Below are positions 17,135 through 27,508 of a DNA stretch of 64,000 bases, piece after piece (position 1 is the first letter of the stretch; each line of letters starts with the position of its first letter). The DNA is taken from assembly GCA_918797485.1 (NCBI GenBank), contig CAKKNE010000004.1, positions 1,426,001 to 1,490,000 on the forward strand, in the 5' to 3' direction. Below the pieces are notes generated by a model, which searched no databases, had not been told where the DNA came from, and was given only the letters and a program-made list of their open reading frames with translations. A program made the translations under genes and the position numbers. This DNA comes from Pelagomonas calceolata. Its lineage: Eukaryota > Sar > Pelagophyceae > Pelagomonadales > Pelagomonadaceae.

Positions 17135-18630
17135 TCCAGGACGTCCCCGGGGCGCTTCCCCTGCTGTCGGTACTTCTCCTCGCGGGCGAGGTACTCGTAG
17201 TACGGGTCGCCCTCCTCGACAAACTCGCGGAACGGGTCGGGTAAATTCTTCTTGCGCTCCCTCTCGGCGTCCTCCCTAGCCTTCCGCTGGGCCCGCGTCT
17301 CCCGGAAGCGCGGATCGACCGGCGACTCGCCCGCTTCTATTCTAGCAACAGCATCATCAATAGAACCATATTTCTTCCGCATTTGAGCCAACTCGACCAT
17401 GTGCGGCGTCGTCGCCAACTCCTCGTCGGCGCGCTTCTTCCTCGCTTCGAGCTCCCGCTCAAATTCATCTTTATATTCCTTAAGCGCGTGAGCATGCGCG
17501 CGTTCCCGCGCCGTCGCGAGCTGCGCCTCCCGCAGCTTGCGCTCCTTCTCCAATTCCTCGGCGGACGGCGGCGGCAGCTCGCCGCTCAGTTGTTTCTCTT
17601 TCCGTTTCATGGCGGCGAGCTTCGCTTTTTTCCGTTTTCTTTCTTCTTCTTTTTGTTTCTTCGCGGCGATGCGCTTTTCCTCGACGCCGACGGGCTCCAC
17701 GACTTGCGGCTTGGGCACGCCGTCTAGTATGGATTCGATGTCCGTCGGGGCGGGGTTCGGCGCCTTCATGTACGTTGCGAGGGTTTCCTCGACGTCTGCC
17801 GTTGATGGTAGGATCGGTTTTGGTTTTTCTGGTCTGGCGATGACGATCGACTGCAGTAAGTAGTTCCAGGGCGCCGAATCCTCACATAATGTGATTTGCA
17901 GCGTCTGGGCCTGGCCCGTCACGTTCTCCAGGGGACAGGTCCACCATCTCATGTCATACGACGCTGGCCGCCTTTGTAGACAGAGCTTCGTGCCGTCGAA
18001 CACCACGTCGACACCGCACTGCGTCCAATCAAAAGCGTCGGGCGAGCACGACTCTTCTATTCTTAGCTCCAAGCCCGTGGATGGTGTCAGCACGACCTCG
18101 ACGCGCAGACACGCCACGCCCGGCTCGAGGAACCGCCAGCAGTCCCTTCTACCATCTTCCGACACGGACCGCGTCGAGACGTGGGCCCTTCCAACGGACA
18201 CGTGGGGCTTGAAATCCGCGCTGAATTCGACGTGGAGACCATTCGTGACTTTGCCCTTTCGCCCGTGAGATATAAATTTGTTCTTGGCCTCCAACCTACG
18301 TTGCTCCTCCAGAGCAGCTTCGTCGAGACTCCCTCTCGAATTAAAGGTCGGGTTCTTCGTGAAGGCCGCGACGGCGCTCAGGCGCTTCTTGCCCAGGGAC
18401 TTCTGGATCGCCTCCTTCGCTCTTGCCGCGGTCTCCGTCTGCTCGACGGCGACCTTCGTCGCTGCGCGCTTGTCACAAGATGAGCAACAGCAGTTGCAGC
18501 AGCAGGGGCAGCAGTACCTGGCCCACCTCTTGGCCTTGCGCTCCGCCTGGAGGCGTGCAAGCTCCTGGTCATAGCGCTGCTCGTAGGCGGCGGAGGGCGG
18601 CTCCCGCTTCTTCGAGCACTTGGCGCCCAT
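17131..18630 (-). CDS. acylated, Cys-cluster protein with charged C-terminus
   Basis: No family was recognised. The N-terminus MGAKCSKKREPPSAA fits N-myristoylation at Gly2 with palmitoylation at Cys5, as in membrane-tethered kinases and calcium sensors. Residues about 43-56 are a dense Cys cluster (YCCPCCCNCCCSSC), a further palmitoylation or metal-binding patch. A central region of about 170 residues is beta-rich: HVEFSADFKPHVSVGRAHV, ACLRVEVVLTPSTGLELRIE, DVVFDGTKLCLQRRP and LENVTGQAQTLQITLCEDSA. The last 200 residues are highly charged and helical (KKQKEEERKRKKAKLAAMKR). A peripheral membrane scaffold is a reasonable guess only. The gene is divergent with MYND copy 3. Confidence 0.75.
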   Translation of the reverse strand: MGAKCSKKREPPSAAYEQRYDQELARLQAERKAKRWARYCCPCCCNCCCSSCDKRAATKVAVEQTETAARAKEAIQKSLGKKRLSAVAAFTKNPTFNSRGSLDEAALEEQRRLEAKNKFISHGRKGKVTNGLHVEFSADFKPHVSVGRAHVSTRSVSEDGRRDCWRFLEPGVACLRVEVVLTPSTGLELRIEESCSPDAFDWTQCGVDVVFDGTKLCLQRRPASYDMRWWTCPLENVTGQAQTLQITLCEDSAPWNYLLQSIVIARPEKPKPILPSTADVEETLATYMKAPNPAPTDIESILDGVPKPQVVEPVGVEEKRIAAKKQKEEERKRKKAKLAAMKRKEKQLSGELPPPSAEELEKERKLREAQLATARERAHAHALKEYKDEFERELEARKKRADEELATTPHMVELAQMRKKYGSIDDAVARIEAGESPVDPRFRETRAQRKAREDAERERKKNLPDPFREFVEEGDPYYEYLAREEKYRQQGKRPGDVLD

Positions 18631-18717
18631 GGCTCCACCCGAACGGTCGCGTCGTCCGGCGGGCAGCCGCGGCGGCGGCGTCGGGCAGCCTCTCCTCGGA
18701 GAGCAGCGCTGTAACCA

Positions 18718-18738
18718 CTAGTGCCTGATTACGCTAGC
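18718..18738. repeat. weak copy of the GCTAG-ended element
   Basis: It begins CTAGTG and ends ACGCTAGC, with a shorter, unrelated middle. It lies 46 bp upstream of the MYND copy 3 start. Confidence 0.3.
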
Positions 18739-18783
18739 TCTGTTGCGGGAAGTGGAACGCCGTCGGGCTGCCCAACTCGCCGA

Positions 18784-19998
18784 ATGTACCTCACAAAATG
18801 CGCCGTCTGCGCCACCGAGCTTGGGCTAACCTTGGGCAAGAAATGCGGCCGCTGCAGCACGCGCTACTGTGGGCAGGCCTGCCAGGAGCAGCACTGGAAG
18901 GACGGCGGGCACGACAAGCTCTGCAAGAAAATAAAGAAAGCAGGCGGTGCCGAGCAGTACAACGCAAATGAGAAATACGCGGAGGCTGTAGCGGTCGCGG
19001 CGGAGGCGTGCGCGGACGACACCAAGGGCCAGACATGCTATATTTGTATGGAGGCCGTGCACTCACGCACAAGAGAAGGTCTCGTGCGTGGATGCGCGTG
19101 TGGAGATCGTGATGGCGTCGCTTCCGGGAGGACGGGAATCGCGCATGTGTCGTGCTTAGCGGAACAGGCAAAGATTTTGGTTGCAGAGGCCGAGGAGAAC
19201 AATTTGGAATACAAGGTGAAGAGTAGGAGGTGGGAACGGTGGCACACCTGCAGCTTGTGTGAGCAAGAGTACCACGGCGTCGTGAAGTGCGCGCTCGGGT
19301 GGGCCTGCTGGAAAACGTACTTGGGTCGGCCTGAGATGAACGAGACTCGGGGCATGGCGATGAACCTACTTGGGCGCGGTTTATTTGCTGCAGAACATCA
19401 TGCGGACGCGTTATCCGTGAGTGAGGCCGAGTTGTCTTGGCTGCGGCGTCGTGGCGCATCAGTGAACGACATACTCATCGTCCAGAGCAACATTGCGAAT
19501 ACCTATGCATATCTAGGACGGCATGAACATGCCCTACAGTTGAAGCGAGATGTATACTCTGGCAGGTTGCGTCTCAATGGCGAAAAACATGAAGACACTC
19601 TTTTAGAAGCCAACAATTACTCGACTGCCCTTACTCGTCTAGATCGCTTCGAAGAAGCCAGGTCACTGCTGCGTAAAATAATACCCATAGCGCGACGCGT
19701 CCTCGGCGAGAGCTCTGACCTCACAATCAGGATGAGGGCGAACTACGCGATAGCGCTCTACAGAAACGATAGCGCCACGCTCGACGATCTCCGCGAGGCC
19801 GTGACGACGATCGAGGATACGGAACGGATCGCACGACGCGTGTTCGGCGGCGCGCACCCGATCGTGTCAAATATTGAGGCTTGCCTGCGAGACGGGCGAC
19901 TCGCGCTCCGGCGGCTCCGCCTCCGCGAAACGGTCCGGGGCGACGTGAGCGCCCTCCGAGATCTGATGGCCGCGATGCCGCCCCCAGGTAGTGCGTAA
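18784..19998 (+). CDS. MYND finger / RING-variant / TPR protein, copy 3
   Basis: The start at ATG 18784 (MYLTKCAVCATELGLTLGKK) aligns with copy 2, giving 404 residues. The MYND finger is intact (CAVC, CGRC, YCGQACQEQHW, HDKLC). The RING-variant domain (CYIC, RGCACG, AHVSCL, CSLCEQEYHGVV) carries an insertion of about 10 residues (GDRDGVASGR) between its Cys pairs that the other copies lack. TPR-like helices follow (NIANTYAYLGRHEHALQLKR, YSTALTRLDRFEEARSLLRK). The 19-nt block ACGCCGTCGGGCTGCCCAA at 18757-18775 is shared with copy 2. The insertion could disturb zinc coordination or form a loop. Function is by domain only. Confidence 0.9.
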   Translation: MYLTKCAVCATELGLTLGKKCGRCSTRYCGQACQEQHWKDGGHDKLCKKIKKAGGAEQYNANEKYAEAVAVAAEACADDTKGQTCYICMEAVHSRTREGLVRGCACGDRDGVASGRTGIAHVSCLAEQAKILVAEAEENNLEYKVKSRRWERWHTCSLCEQEYHGVVKCALGWACWKTYLGRPEMNETRGMAMNLLGRGLFAAEHHADALSVSEAELSWLRRRGASVNDILIVQSNIANTYAYLGRHEHALQLKRDVYSGRLRLNGEKHEDTLLEANNYSTALTRLDRFEEARSLLRKIIPIARRVLGESSDLTIRMRANYAIALYRNDSATLDDLREAVTTIEDTERIARRVFGGAHPIVSNIEACLRDGRLALRRLRLRETVRGDVSALRDLMAAMPPPGSA

Positions 19999-20032
19999 AA
20001 GACGGGTTACTCGGGAGGAGGGGGGCGTCGAA

Positions 20033-23000
20033 TCACGCGCGGCTCAGCCGCATGGAGGCGATCGACGCGAGGGTCCCGTACTCGCCCGCGTAGGAGGCCT
20101 CCATGGCCTCGAGCTGCCTGAGCTTCGCCGCGAGGCGAATCGAAGGGTCCTCGTCCGCCGCGGGCGGCGTGACCGTCGGCGCGGCGGTGGTGGTCTTCGG
20201 CGCGGGCGCGGCGGCCGGCGGCGTCACGACCGACGCGACGGAAGTCGTCGACGCCCGCACCTTGCCGAGCGGCGGCGACGCCGGGTCGGCGGACTCGAAG
20301 AGGTCCGACACGAGCGACGCCGTCGGCGGCGCGCGCGCGAGGAGGTCGCGCACCTCGGGCGACAGCTCCGCGACCGGCGACCGCGCGGCCGCCGGCGGTT
20401 CCAGTGGAGCTTCCTCGACGTCGAGCTCCAGCTCGGGCTCCACCGACTCCCGTACGGATGCAGCGGGCTCCACCGACGCCCGCGCCGACGAGGGCCCTTC
20501 GTACGCGGCGGCATCAAACGAGGCGGCGGCCGACGGCGGCCGGTCGTACGCGGTCGCACTGAACGGCGCCGGCGCCTCGGGCTCGACGGACGCCGACGCC
20601 GGCAGCTCGTAGTCGGCTTCGAACGAGGCCGCCGCCCCGGACGCCCGCATGGACGCCGGCAGCTCGTACTCCGGGGCCTCGAAAGACGCCGCGGCCGACG
20701 CCCGCACGGAGGGCGGCAGCTCGTAGTCGTCGAACGAGGCGGCGGCGTCCGGCTCGGCCGGCGGCGCGAAGTCGCGGGTGTCGAAGGACGTCTCCATCGA
20801 CGCGTGGACCGACGGCGGCGCCGCGGCGCCCTCCGCCGGCGCCGCGTCCACGAGCGGCGGCAGGTCGTCGAGGGAGGTCTGGACCGGCGGCGGCGCCGGC
20901 GCCGCGACGGGCGACAGCCGCTCGTTCGCGGCGCGCAGCTCGGCGTTCTCCGCGCGGAGGCGCGCGATCTCCGCGAGCACCGCGGCGTTCACGTCGCCGG
21001 GCGTCGCCGCGCGCTCGATCGAGGCCGACGGCGAGGCCGACGGCAGCGGCGCGAGCTCGGGCGGCGTGGGCTCCGCCACGACCGGCGTCGCCGCGGAGGG
21101 CGTCGCGGCCGGCGCCACCTCGGGCGTCGCCGCGCGTGCCGCCGGCGAGGCGACGGCCGGCGCCGCCGCCGCGGGCGCCGGCGCGGCCGCGTCGGCGAAG
21201 GGGAAGCCGACGCAGCTCTCGTCGACGGTCGGCGGCGCGCCCGTGCGCGGCCGGCCCGCCGAGGCGCCCGAGCCGGGCCGGATGGACTTGGGGCTCGTGG
21301 CGGAGCTCGGTCGCGACGACAGCGGCGCCCCAGCGCTCACTGCGGATCCGGGGCGTGACGACGGCGGCGCCGCGCCGAACGCGGCGCTCGCGGCGGAGCC
21401 GGGCCGCGTCGACGGCGGCGCGGCGCCGAGGGACTCGGCGCTGCGGCAGACGAGGGACGCCGCGCTCGCGGGCGTCCGCAGCGACGCGACGCTCTCGTTC
21501 GTGCGCTCGCGGAGCGCCGAGCGCCGCAGCGCCGGCGCCTCGGGCAGCGGCGGCGTCGCCGACTGGAGCGCGACGAAGGGCGCCGACGCCTCGGACGGCT
21601 CCAGTTCATGATCATTGTCGAGCGAGTCGCAGAGGGAGAGCGTCTCTTCCAGCGGGTCCGGCGAGGCGGCGGCGTCCTCGCGGATCGACTTGAGCGAGGC
21701 GCGCGCGACGGCCGACCGCCGCACGTCGCGCGGCGTCGGCGCCGGCGCCGGCGCCGGCGCCTCGGCGGCGCCCTTCTCGTTGAGGAAGTAGGACGTCGTC
21801 CGCACGTTGACCGTCGGCGCGCCGCGGTGCGCCACGGACGCGAGCAATACGGAAGCGGACGCGTCGTAGTCGGACGCCACGGAGGACCGCGGCGACGCGT
21901 GCGCCGGCGTCAATCGAATCGTCTCGACGGCCGGGGGCGCGTCGCCGCGCGGCAGCGCGAAGGCCGCCGCGTCGAAGGAGGCCGCGGCCGACGCGGCGGC
22001 GTCGAGCGACGCCTCGACCGACGCCCGCGCCGAGGGAGGTAGCTCGTAGTCGGCGGCATCGAGGTCCACCGAAGCCTGCGCCGACGGCGGCAGCTCGTAG
22101 TCGTCATTGAGCGACGCCTCCACCGGCAGCTCGGCGGCGTCAAACGAGGCCGCGGCAGTGGGCTCGCACGCCGCCGCCGCGGGCGCCTCGGCCGGCTCGG
22201 CGTCGTCGAACGACGCCGCGGGGGGCGCCCGCGCGGCGGCATATGCTTCCTCAGCGTACGCGGCGGCGTCGAAGGACGCCTTCGCCGCCGAGGCCGGCCG
22301 CGGCGGCAGCGCGAACTTGGTGGCGTCGAAGGAGGCCTCCACCGACGCCCGCGCCGACGGCGGCGGCTCGTCCTCGGCCGGCGGCAGCTTGAAGTCCGCA
22401 CTCTTCAACACGGAAGACGCGTAGACCGACGCGTCGTAGGAAGGGGGCGCCTCGTCCATGTGCGGCGCCGCGGGCGTCGGCGGCCGCTTCGGTGCCTTGA
22501 GGGACCTCCGGGTCGCGTGGCCCGGCTCGACGAAGCCGACGTCGCGGCTGCACCGCGTCGACTGCGTGGGCGGGGCTCTCCCTGATCGCCGCACCCCCTC
22601 GTTGAAGAACTCGATGGGCGTTCTAGGGGGCATCGGTGTCGGCGCCGTTGGAGGCGGCGGTAATGGCGGTGACGGTAGGGGCGTCCTCGGCTTCGGAAGG
22701 GCCGGCGCGCGGCTCCCGAACGCGAGGTTCGGCTTCTTCCGGAGGCCCGTGCCCACGACGTCTAGGGGCGAGGGCGCCTTTGAGGGCGTCGGTTGCTGGA
22801 CCTCGCCGGGGATGTGTACCGTTTCCATTGGAACTGATTTCGGCAGTGTTATACACTTCGGCCGCACCTCACCATCTCGTAGAGCGACGATACACCTTAG
22901 TTTACATTGTGGCGCGATACTCAATCCATCTAACGCGCGAAAGCAATCTCCCCATGCTTGTTGAGCTAATGCTACACAGTCCAAAGTTAGGGTAGTCCAA

Positions 23001-23398
23001 GTGCCTCTCGGCAATAAATCAGCAGCCAAGGGCAGCTGGGCGTGTAACGTCGAGGACGTGATCGACCCGAAGCTTGATGATAATAACAACCGTCGTCTTC
23101 GACCGCTCTGGTCGACAATCGAAAGCTCGACGGCGAACTGACTACGACCAGGCGGTAGTTTCACTTGTAACGCGACGTAGCGCATGTGCAGCCCCAACCC
23201 ACCTTTGATGGACGTATGCGACGACGCGTCGCCCAGCGCCAAGCGCGTCGAGGCGCCGCCGTCCACGCACCACACGTAGCCACGCGTCGCAGCGTCGTAC
23301 GTCCTCCGGACCGCACCCTTGAGCTTCGCGCCGTAGGTGCGCGCCGGGTCCTTGCCCGCGGCCCGCAGTAATTCGACGGAAGCGCCGCCCTGGTACAT
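20033..23398 (-). CDS. CFAP20-domain protein with long repeat-rich tail (CFAP20DC-like)
   Basis: Start at ATG 23398 gives 1121 residues. The first about 190 form a CFAP20/DUF667-type domain: MYQGGASVELLRAAGKDPAR, GGLGLHMRYVALQVKLPPGR, ELSIVDQSGRRRRLLLSSSF, TLHAQLPLAADLLPRGTW, then LTLDCVALAQQAWGDCFRAL and LSIAPQCKLRCIVALRDGEV. This matches the CFAP20DC group, which starts with YQGG and has SLDGI..S..CKLR. The other about 900 residues are disordered. They carry many degenerate copies of a unit built on ASFDAA-(A/D)-YELPPSARASVEA, plus RPGSA-type motifs. A short coiled coil lies in between (VLAEIARLRAENAELRAANE). CFAP20-type domains bind axonemal microtubules, so a ciliary or basal-body role is likely. 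The repeat tail is not known from animal relatives. Confidence 0.82.
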   Translation of the reverse strand: MYQGGASVELLRAAGKDPARTYGAKLKGAVRRTYDAATRGYVWCVDGGASTRLALGDASSHTSIKGGLGLHMRYVALQVKLPPGRSQFAVELSIVDQSGRRRRLLLSSSFGSITSSTLHAQLPLAADLLPRGTWTTLTLDCVALAQQAWGDCFRALDGLSIAPQCKLRCIVALRDGEVRPKCITLPKSVPMETVHIPGEVQQPTPSKAPSPLDVVGTGLRKKPNLAFGSRAPALPKPRTPLPSPPLPPPPTAPTPMPPRTPIEFFNEGVRRSGRAPPTQSTRCSRDVGFVEPGHATRRSLKAPKRPPTPAAPHMDEAPPSYDASVYASSVLKSADFKLPPAEDEPPPSARASVEASFDATKFALPPRPASAAKASFDAAAYAEEAYAAARAPPAASFDDAEPAEAPAAAACEPTAAASFDAAELPVEASLNDDYELPPSAQASVDLDAADYELPPSARASVEASLDAAASAAASFDAAAFALPRGDAPPAVETIRLTPAHASPRSSVASDYDASASVLLASVAHRGAPTVNVRTTSYFLNEKGAAEAPAPAPAPTPRDVRRSAVARASLKSIREDAAASPDPLEETLSLCDSLDNDHELEPSEASAPFVALQSATPPLPEAPALRRSALRERTNESVASLRTPASAASLVCRSAESLGAAPPSTRPGSAASAAFGAAPPSSRPGSAVSAGAPLSSRPSSATSPKSIRPGSGASAGRPRTGAPPTVDESCVGFPFADAAAPAPAAAAPAVASPAARAATPEVAPAATPSAATPVVAEPTPPELAPLPSASPSASIERAATPGDVNAAVLAEIARLRAENAELRAANERLSPVAAPAPPPVQTSLDDLPPLVDAAPAEGAAAPPSVHASMETSFDTRDFAPPAEPDAAASFDDYELPPSVRASAAASFEAPEYELPASMRASGAAASFEADYELPASASVEPEAPAPFSATAYDRPPSAAASFDAAAYEGPSSARASVEPAASVRESVEPELELDVEEAPLEPPAAARSPVAELSPEVRDLLARAPPTASLVSDLFESADPASPPLGKVRASTTSVASVVTPPAAAPAPKTTTAAPTVTPPAADEDPSIRLAAKLRQLEAMEASYAGEYGTLASIASMRLSRA

Positions 23399-23834
23399 TT
23401 TTGCGGGGATGGGCAGCCTGCCAACTGCGAGACGGTGCACAGCTCAAACTACGCTTCGGATCCTAGTGGGCTTGCGGTCGCGCGAGGTTTGAGTTCTGTG
23501 CGCCGGCGAGCCGTATGTCAAGCTATCCCTAGGTCATCAGCTGAGACTGGCTAGAGAGTTGGGCTAGAGAGCTCGCAAAGCTTGTGGCATCCTGCATTAC
23601 GTGGAAGCCATACGCGACCGCTGCTGCACCTATCAAGGCTACCGTTGCCGCGTAGCACTAAGAAGCAACACTTGCATCTGCTCCGCACGTCGCCCCGCTT
23701 GCGCCGCCGCGTGAAACGGCTCAACTCGCCGACGCCAGGCCAGCCAGCCCGCAGCGACGCCACGCGCGACGCTGCCAGGCACAGCTCGCCGACAGACCTC
23801 GGGCACGCAAAGCGCGCCCGTAACCATCGCAGCG
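23399..23834. other. divergent 5' gap before SERCA
   Basis: Promoter and leader region between the CFAP20-domain gene and the Ca2+-ATPase gene, which are divergently transcribed. No gene or clear copy of the dispersed element was recognised. Confidence 0.4.
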
Positions 23835-26800
23835 ATGGCCGCCACAACCCCCTGGGCGTCGGCCACGGACAAGGTCCTCAAGGCGCACAAAGTGTCCCAA
23901 GACGAAGGCCTGAGCGACGACCAGGTCACTGCGCTCCGTGAGAAGTTCGGTCCCAATGAATTAGATAAGGAGGAGGGCACGCCCTTGTGGCAGCTCGTCT
24001 TGGACCAGTTCGACGACCTCCTCGTGAAGATCTTATTGGGCGCCGCCTGCCTCTCCTTCGCGCTGGCCTTCGCGGAGGAGGGCGACGACTTCGCGCAGGC
24101 CATGGTCGAACCTTTTGTCATCCTCCTGATCCTAATTATAAATGCGATCGTCGGCGTGTGGCAGGAGCACAACGCCGAGAACGCCTTAGAAGCGTTGAAG
24201 AACCTGCAGAACTGCGCGGCGCAAGTTATCCGGAACGGTGTGTTGAATCCCGACTTGCCCGCTTCGGAGCTCGTCCCGGGTGACATTGTCCGTGTTAGGG
24301 TGGGAGACAAGGTGCCCGCGGACATTCGGGTAGTCAAGTTGGACACGACGTCGGTCCGAACGGACGAAGGGGCACTCACCGGAGAGTCCGAGACCGTACT
24401 CAAGACCACGGAACCAGTGGCGAAATCCGCGAGGATCCAGGACAAGAAGAACATGCTCTTCTCCGGGACGACGGTCTCCAACGGGACCTGCGTGGGCGTC
24501 GTCGTCGCGACGGGCATGAAGACCGAGATCGGCGTCATCCAGAGCCAGGTGCAACAAGCGGCCGAAGAAGAAGAGAAGACGCCCTTAGGGCAGAAGATCG
24601 ACGCCTTCGGGGAGCTATTGGCCAAGGTCATCGCGTACATCTGCCTGGCCGTGTGGGTCATGAACTACAAGCAATTCAGCGATCCCGTCCACGGCGGGTT
24701 TGTCAAGGGCATGATCTACTACCTGAAGATCGCCGTGGCGCTGGGCGTCGCCGCTATTCCTGAGGGGTTGCCGGCGGTCATTACCCTATGTCTGGCTTTA
24801 GGAACGAGGAAGATGGTCAAACGTAATGCGATTGTTCGCAAGTTGCCCTCCGTCGAGACGCTGGGCTGCACGACGGTCATTTGCTCGGACAAGACGGGCA
24901 CGCTCACCACCAATCAAATGACCGTCGTCGCGTGCGCCGTGCCTTCGTCGACGTCGTCTCTGGACGAGTTTACCGTCACCGGTACTTCTTATGCCCCTGA
25001 TGGGGATGTGGAGGCCGACGACGCGGACTTGACGAAGCTCCAGGAGGTCTGTGCCCTCTGTAACCAGGCGTCTATACATTATGATAGTGAGGAGAAGCAG
25101 TACAAGCGCGTGGGGGAACCGACGAAGGCGGCCCTGCGCGTGTTCGTCGAGAAGGCGGCCGACGAGCAGCCGGACGATCCCGTCGAGAGAGCTTCTAAGG
25201 AGAACGATGCGATTGAGGCCAAGTACCCGCGTCAGGCCGTCTTAGAATTTGATAGAGATAGGAAGTCGATGTCCGTGCTTTGTGGGAAGGCGAAGAACAA
25301 GCTGTACGTCAAGGGCGCGCCCGAGAAGGTCTTGGAACGGTGCACGCACATTAGAGTTGCCGGGAGCAAGCAGAAGCTCACCGCGGCGAACAAGACTGCT
25401 ATCTTAGATACGGTGGCCGAGATGGCTTCGAGGCCTTTACGCGTCCTCGCCATGGCCGTGCGCGAAGATTTCACCGGAGACAAGGACCTCGAAACGTACA
25501 AGGGCGGCGCGTCGAAGAAGCTGCAAGATCCGTCGAATTTCGAAAGCATCGAAAGGAACCTGATCTTCGAGGGCGTCTGTGGTATTAAAGACCCGGCGCG
25601 GCCCGAGGTCAAGCCGGCCATCGAAGCGTGTGCTACGGCGGGCATTCGCGTGATTATGATTACCGGGGATACCCGGCCGACCGCCGAGGCCATCGCGCGA
25701 GAAATCGGCATCTTCACCGAAGAGGAAGATATCCAAGGCAGAAGCTTCACGGGCCACGACTTCTTCAGGAAGTCCGAGAAGCAGCGCATCAAGTTATTGA
25801 CGAGCCATAAGGGATCGATGGTCTTTTCCCGGACCGAGCCGAAGGACAAGCAGGCCCTCGTAAAAATGTTGAGAGCGGCGGGCGAGGTCCCGGCCATGAC
25901 GGGAGACGGCGTGAACGACGCTCCAGCATTAAAACAGGCGTCCATCGGCATCGCGATGGGCATCGCCGGGACCGAGGTGGCCAAGGAGGCCTCGGACATG
26001 ATTTTGGCCGACGACAACTTCGCGACCATCGTCGCCGCCGTCGAGGAGGGTCGCTCGATCTACTCGAACATGAAGGCCTTCATTCGCTACTTGATTTCTT
26101 CGAACATCGGAGAAGTCGCGAGTATCTTCTTAACGGCTCTGTTGGGGTTGCCGGAGGGCTTGGTGCCCGTCCAGTTGCTCTGGGTCAACCTCGTGACGGA
26201 CGGCCCGCCCGCCACTGCTCTTGGATTTAACCCGCCGGACGCTGACATCATGAGAAGGCCGCCGCGCCACGCCGACGACGAGTTGATCACGCCCTGGGTC
26301 ATGGTGCGCTACATGGTCATTGGTTTATATGTGGGCTTCGCGACGGTTGGTATCTTCGTGTATTGGTACGTCTTCTACGACTGGTCTGGGTATAATCAAC
26401 CTTTAGTGTCCTACACGCACGTCAGCAACTGGGGCAAGTGCTCGACCTTCACGGACTACAACCCGGACTTCTCTTCATGGAGTTCGCCGGGCGCGTCCGA
26501 TCTCAGTGGAGATCCGTGCGCTTACTTCACGGCCAAGGGCAAGGCCACGGCCTCGACCCTCTCGCTCTCGGTGCTCGTAGTGATCGAGATGCTCAACGCC
26601 CTCAACGCCTTATCTGAGGACGGTTCACTATTACAGATGCCGCCCTGGGCGAACCCGTGGTTGTTGGTGGCCATGTTCGTCAGCATCGGGCTCCACTTCC
26701 TGATCCTCTACGTGCCGTGGATGGCGGCCATCTTCCAGATCGTGCCGCTGACGTACAACGACTGGGTTTTAGTGATGGCGTTTAGCATGCCGGTCATCTT

Positions 26801-26876
26801 CATCGACGAGGTGCTCAAGTTCTGCGGGCGCGTCTACCAGGCGAAGGAGCTCGCGAAGCGGCTGAAGGAGGACTGA
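23835..26876 (+). CDS. SERCA-type P-type Ca2+-ATPase
   Basis: This is a P2A-type ATPase that pumps Ca2+ from the cytosol into the ER. It has 1013 residues, slightly longer than animal SERCA (about 1000). The actuator loop has ALTGESETV. Transmembrane helix 4 has the Ca2+-site motif [11 protein letters not shown]. The phosphorylation site [14 protein letters not shown] places the catalytic Asp at residue 352. The P domain has [20 protein letters not shown] and the hinge [20 protein letters not shown]. Helix 6 carries [20 protein letters not shown], with the N-x-x-T-D Ca2+ ligands. The C-terminal helices end at [10 protein letters not shown], a charged, ER-retention-like tail. All catalytic residues are present. 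Confidence 0.97.
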   Translation: MAATTPWASATDKVLKAHKVSQDEGLSDDQVTALREKFGPNELDKEEGTPLWQLVLDQFDDLLVKILLGAACLSFALAFAEEGDDFAQAMVEPFVILLILIINAIVGVWQEHNAENALEALKNLQNCAAQVIRNGVLNPDLPASELVPGDIVRVRVGDKVPADIRVVKLDTTSVRTDEGALTGESETVLKTTEPVAKSARIQDKKNMLFSGTTVSNGTCVGVVVATGMKTEIGVIQSQVQQAAEEEEKTPLGQKIDAFGELLAKVIAYICLAVWVMNYKQFSDPVHGGFVKGMIYYLKIAVALGVAAIPEGLPAVITLCLALGTRKMVKRNAIVRKLPSVETLGCTTVICSDKTGTLTTNQMTVVACAVPSSTSSLDEFTVTGTSYAPDGDVEADDADLTKLQEVCALCNQASIHYDSEEKQYKRVGEPTKAALRVFVEKAADEQPDDPVERASKENDAIEAKYPRQAVLEFDRDRKSMSVLCGKAKNKLYVKGAPEKVLERCTHIRVAGSKQKLTAANKTAILDTVAEMASRPLRVLAMAVREDFTGDKDLETYKGGASKKLQDPSNFESIERNLIFEGVCGIKDPARPEVKPAIEACATAGIRVIMITGDTRPTAEAIAREIGIFTEEEDIQGRSFTGHDFFRKSEKQRIKLLTSHKGSMVFSRTEPKDKQALVKMLRAAGEVPAMTGDGVNDAPALKQASIGIAMGIAGTEVAKEASDMILADDNFATIVAAVEEGRSIYSNMKAFIRYLISSNIGEVASIFLTALLGLPEGLVPVQLLWVNLVTDGPPATALGFNPPDADIMRRPPRHADDELITPWVMVRYMVIGLYVGFATVGIFVYWYVFYDWSGYNQPLVSYTHVSNWGKCSTFTDYNPDFSSWSSPGASDLSGDPCAYFTAKGKATASTLSLSVLVVIEMLNALNALSEDGSLLQMPPWANPWLLVAMFVSIGLHFLILYVPWMAAIFQIVPLTYNDWVLVMAFSMPVIFIDEVLKFCGRVYQAKELAKRLKED

Positions 26877-27508
26877 TCGATTTTTGGTGTCCTTGCGCGG
26901 CGCTGGGGGCGTAAGGGGAAGTATCTACTATACTGGTGTTGTGGGGCTGTTGTTACTAGGACGAGTGGGCGGAGCTCCTCGGGGGAGACACCGCGCGTCG
27001 GGATTCAACGTCGCGCGGTGAGCGCCGCCGCTGGGCGCCGACCCTGCAGCACCTCGAGGGCGTGCTCTAGGAGCCCGGAGACGTGTCTGGCGGCTCCTCG
27101 CATTGGGCTTCCCGTGGGGCCGGAGCTTGGCGGCAGAGGGCTGTTGCTTTTTGCTCATTGGCTCTACCAACGCGCGGAGGTGCAGCGCTGCGTCGATTGG
27201 CCTTTCAGCAGCGTGCCGCGCTGCTCGCGTGCGCCACAGCAGCTTTCCGCGCCGCGCGCCGACGCGTGCGCGCCGAGAAAAGCAGCCGCGGCGCTGCAGC
27301 GAAGCCTGGCTGCTGGCGAGCGCGGGCCGCGCCGCGCCGCCTTCTTCGCTGCGCTACCGCGCCGCTGCGAAGACCGCCGCCGCCCCGCGCAGGCGCCACC
27401 AGTAAGAACAGCCCAGCGAAAAAAGTAAGCAACAGCGCGGAAACCGCACGGCGCAGCTAGGACGCAGCTAGGACGCAAACAGAACGCCCCGCATCGCAGG
27501 TCAGCACC
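26877..27508. other. intergenic, no gene recognised
   Basis: A 632-bp gap between two genes on the same strand. Several long open frames occur on both strands because the DNA is GC-rich. Their products are Arg/Ala-rich with no recognisable domain. I call no gene here. Confidence 0.45.

Noticed and set aside
19991-21358. 455-codon plus-strand frame over the repeat tail of the CFAP20-domain gene
   Set aside because: It is an Arg/Gly mirror of the Ala/Ser repeats on the minus strand and has no other support.
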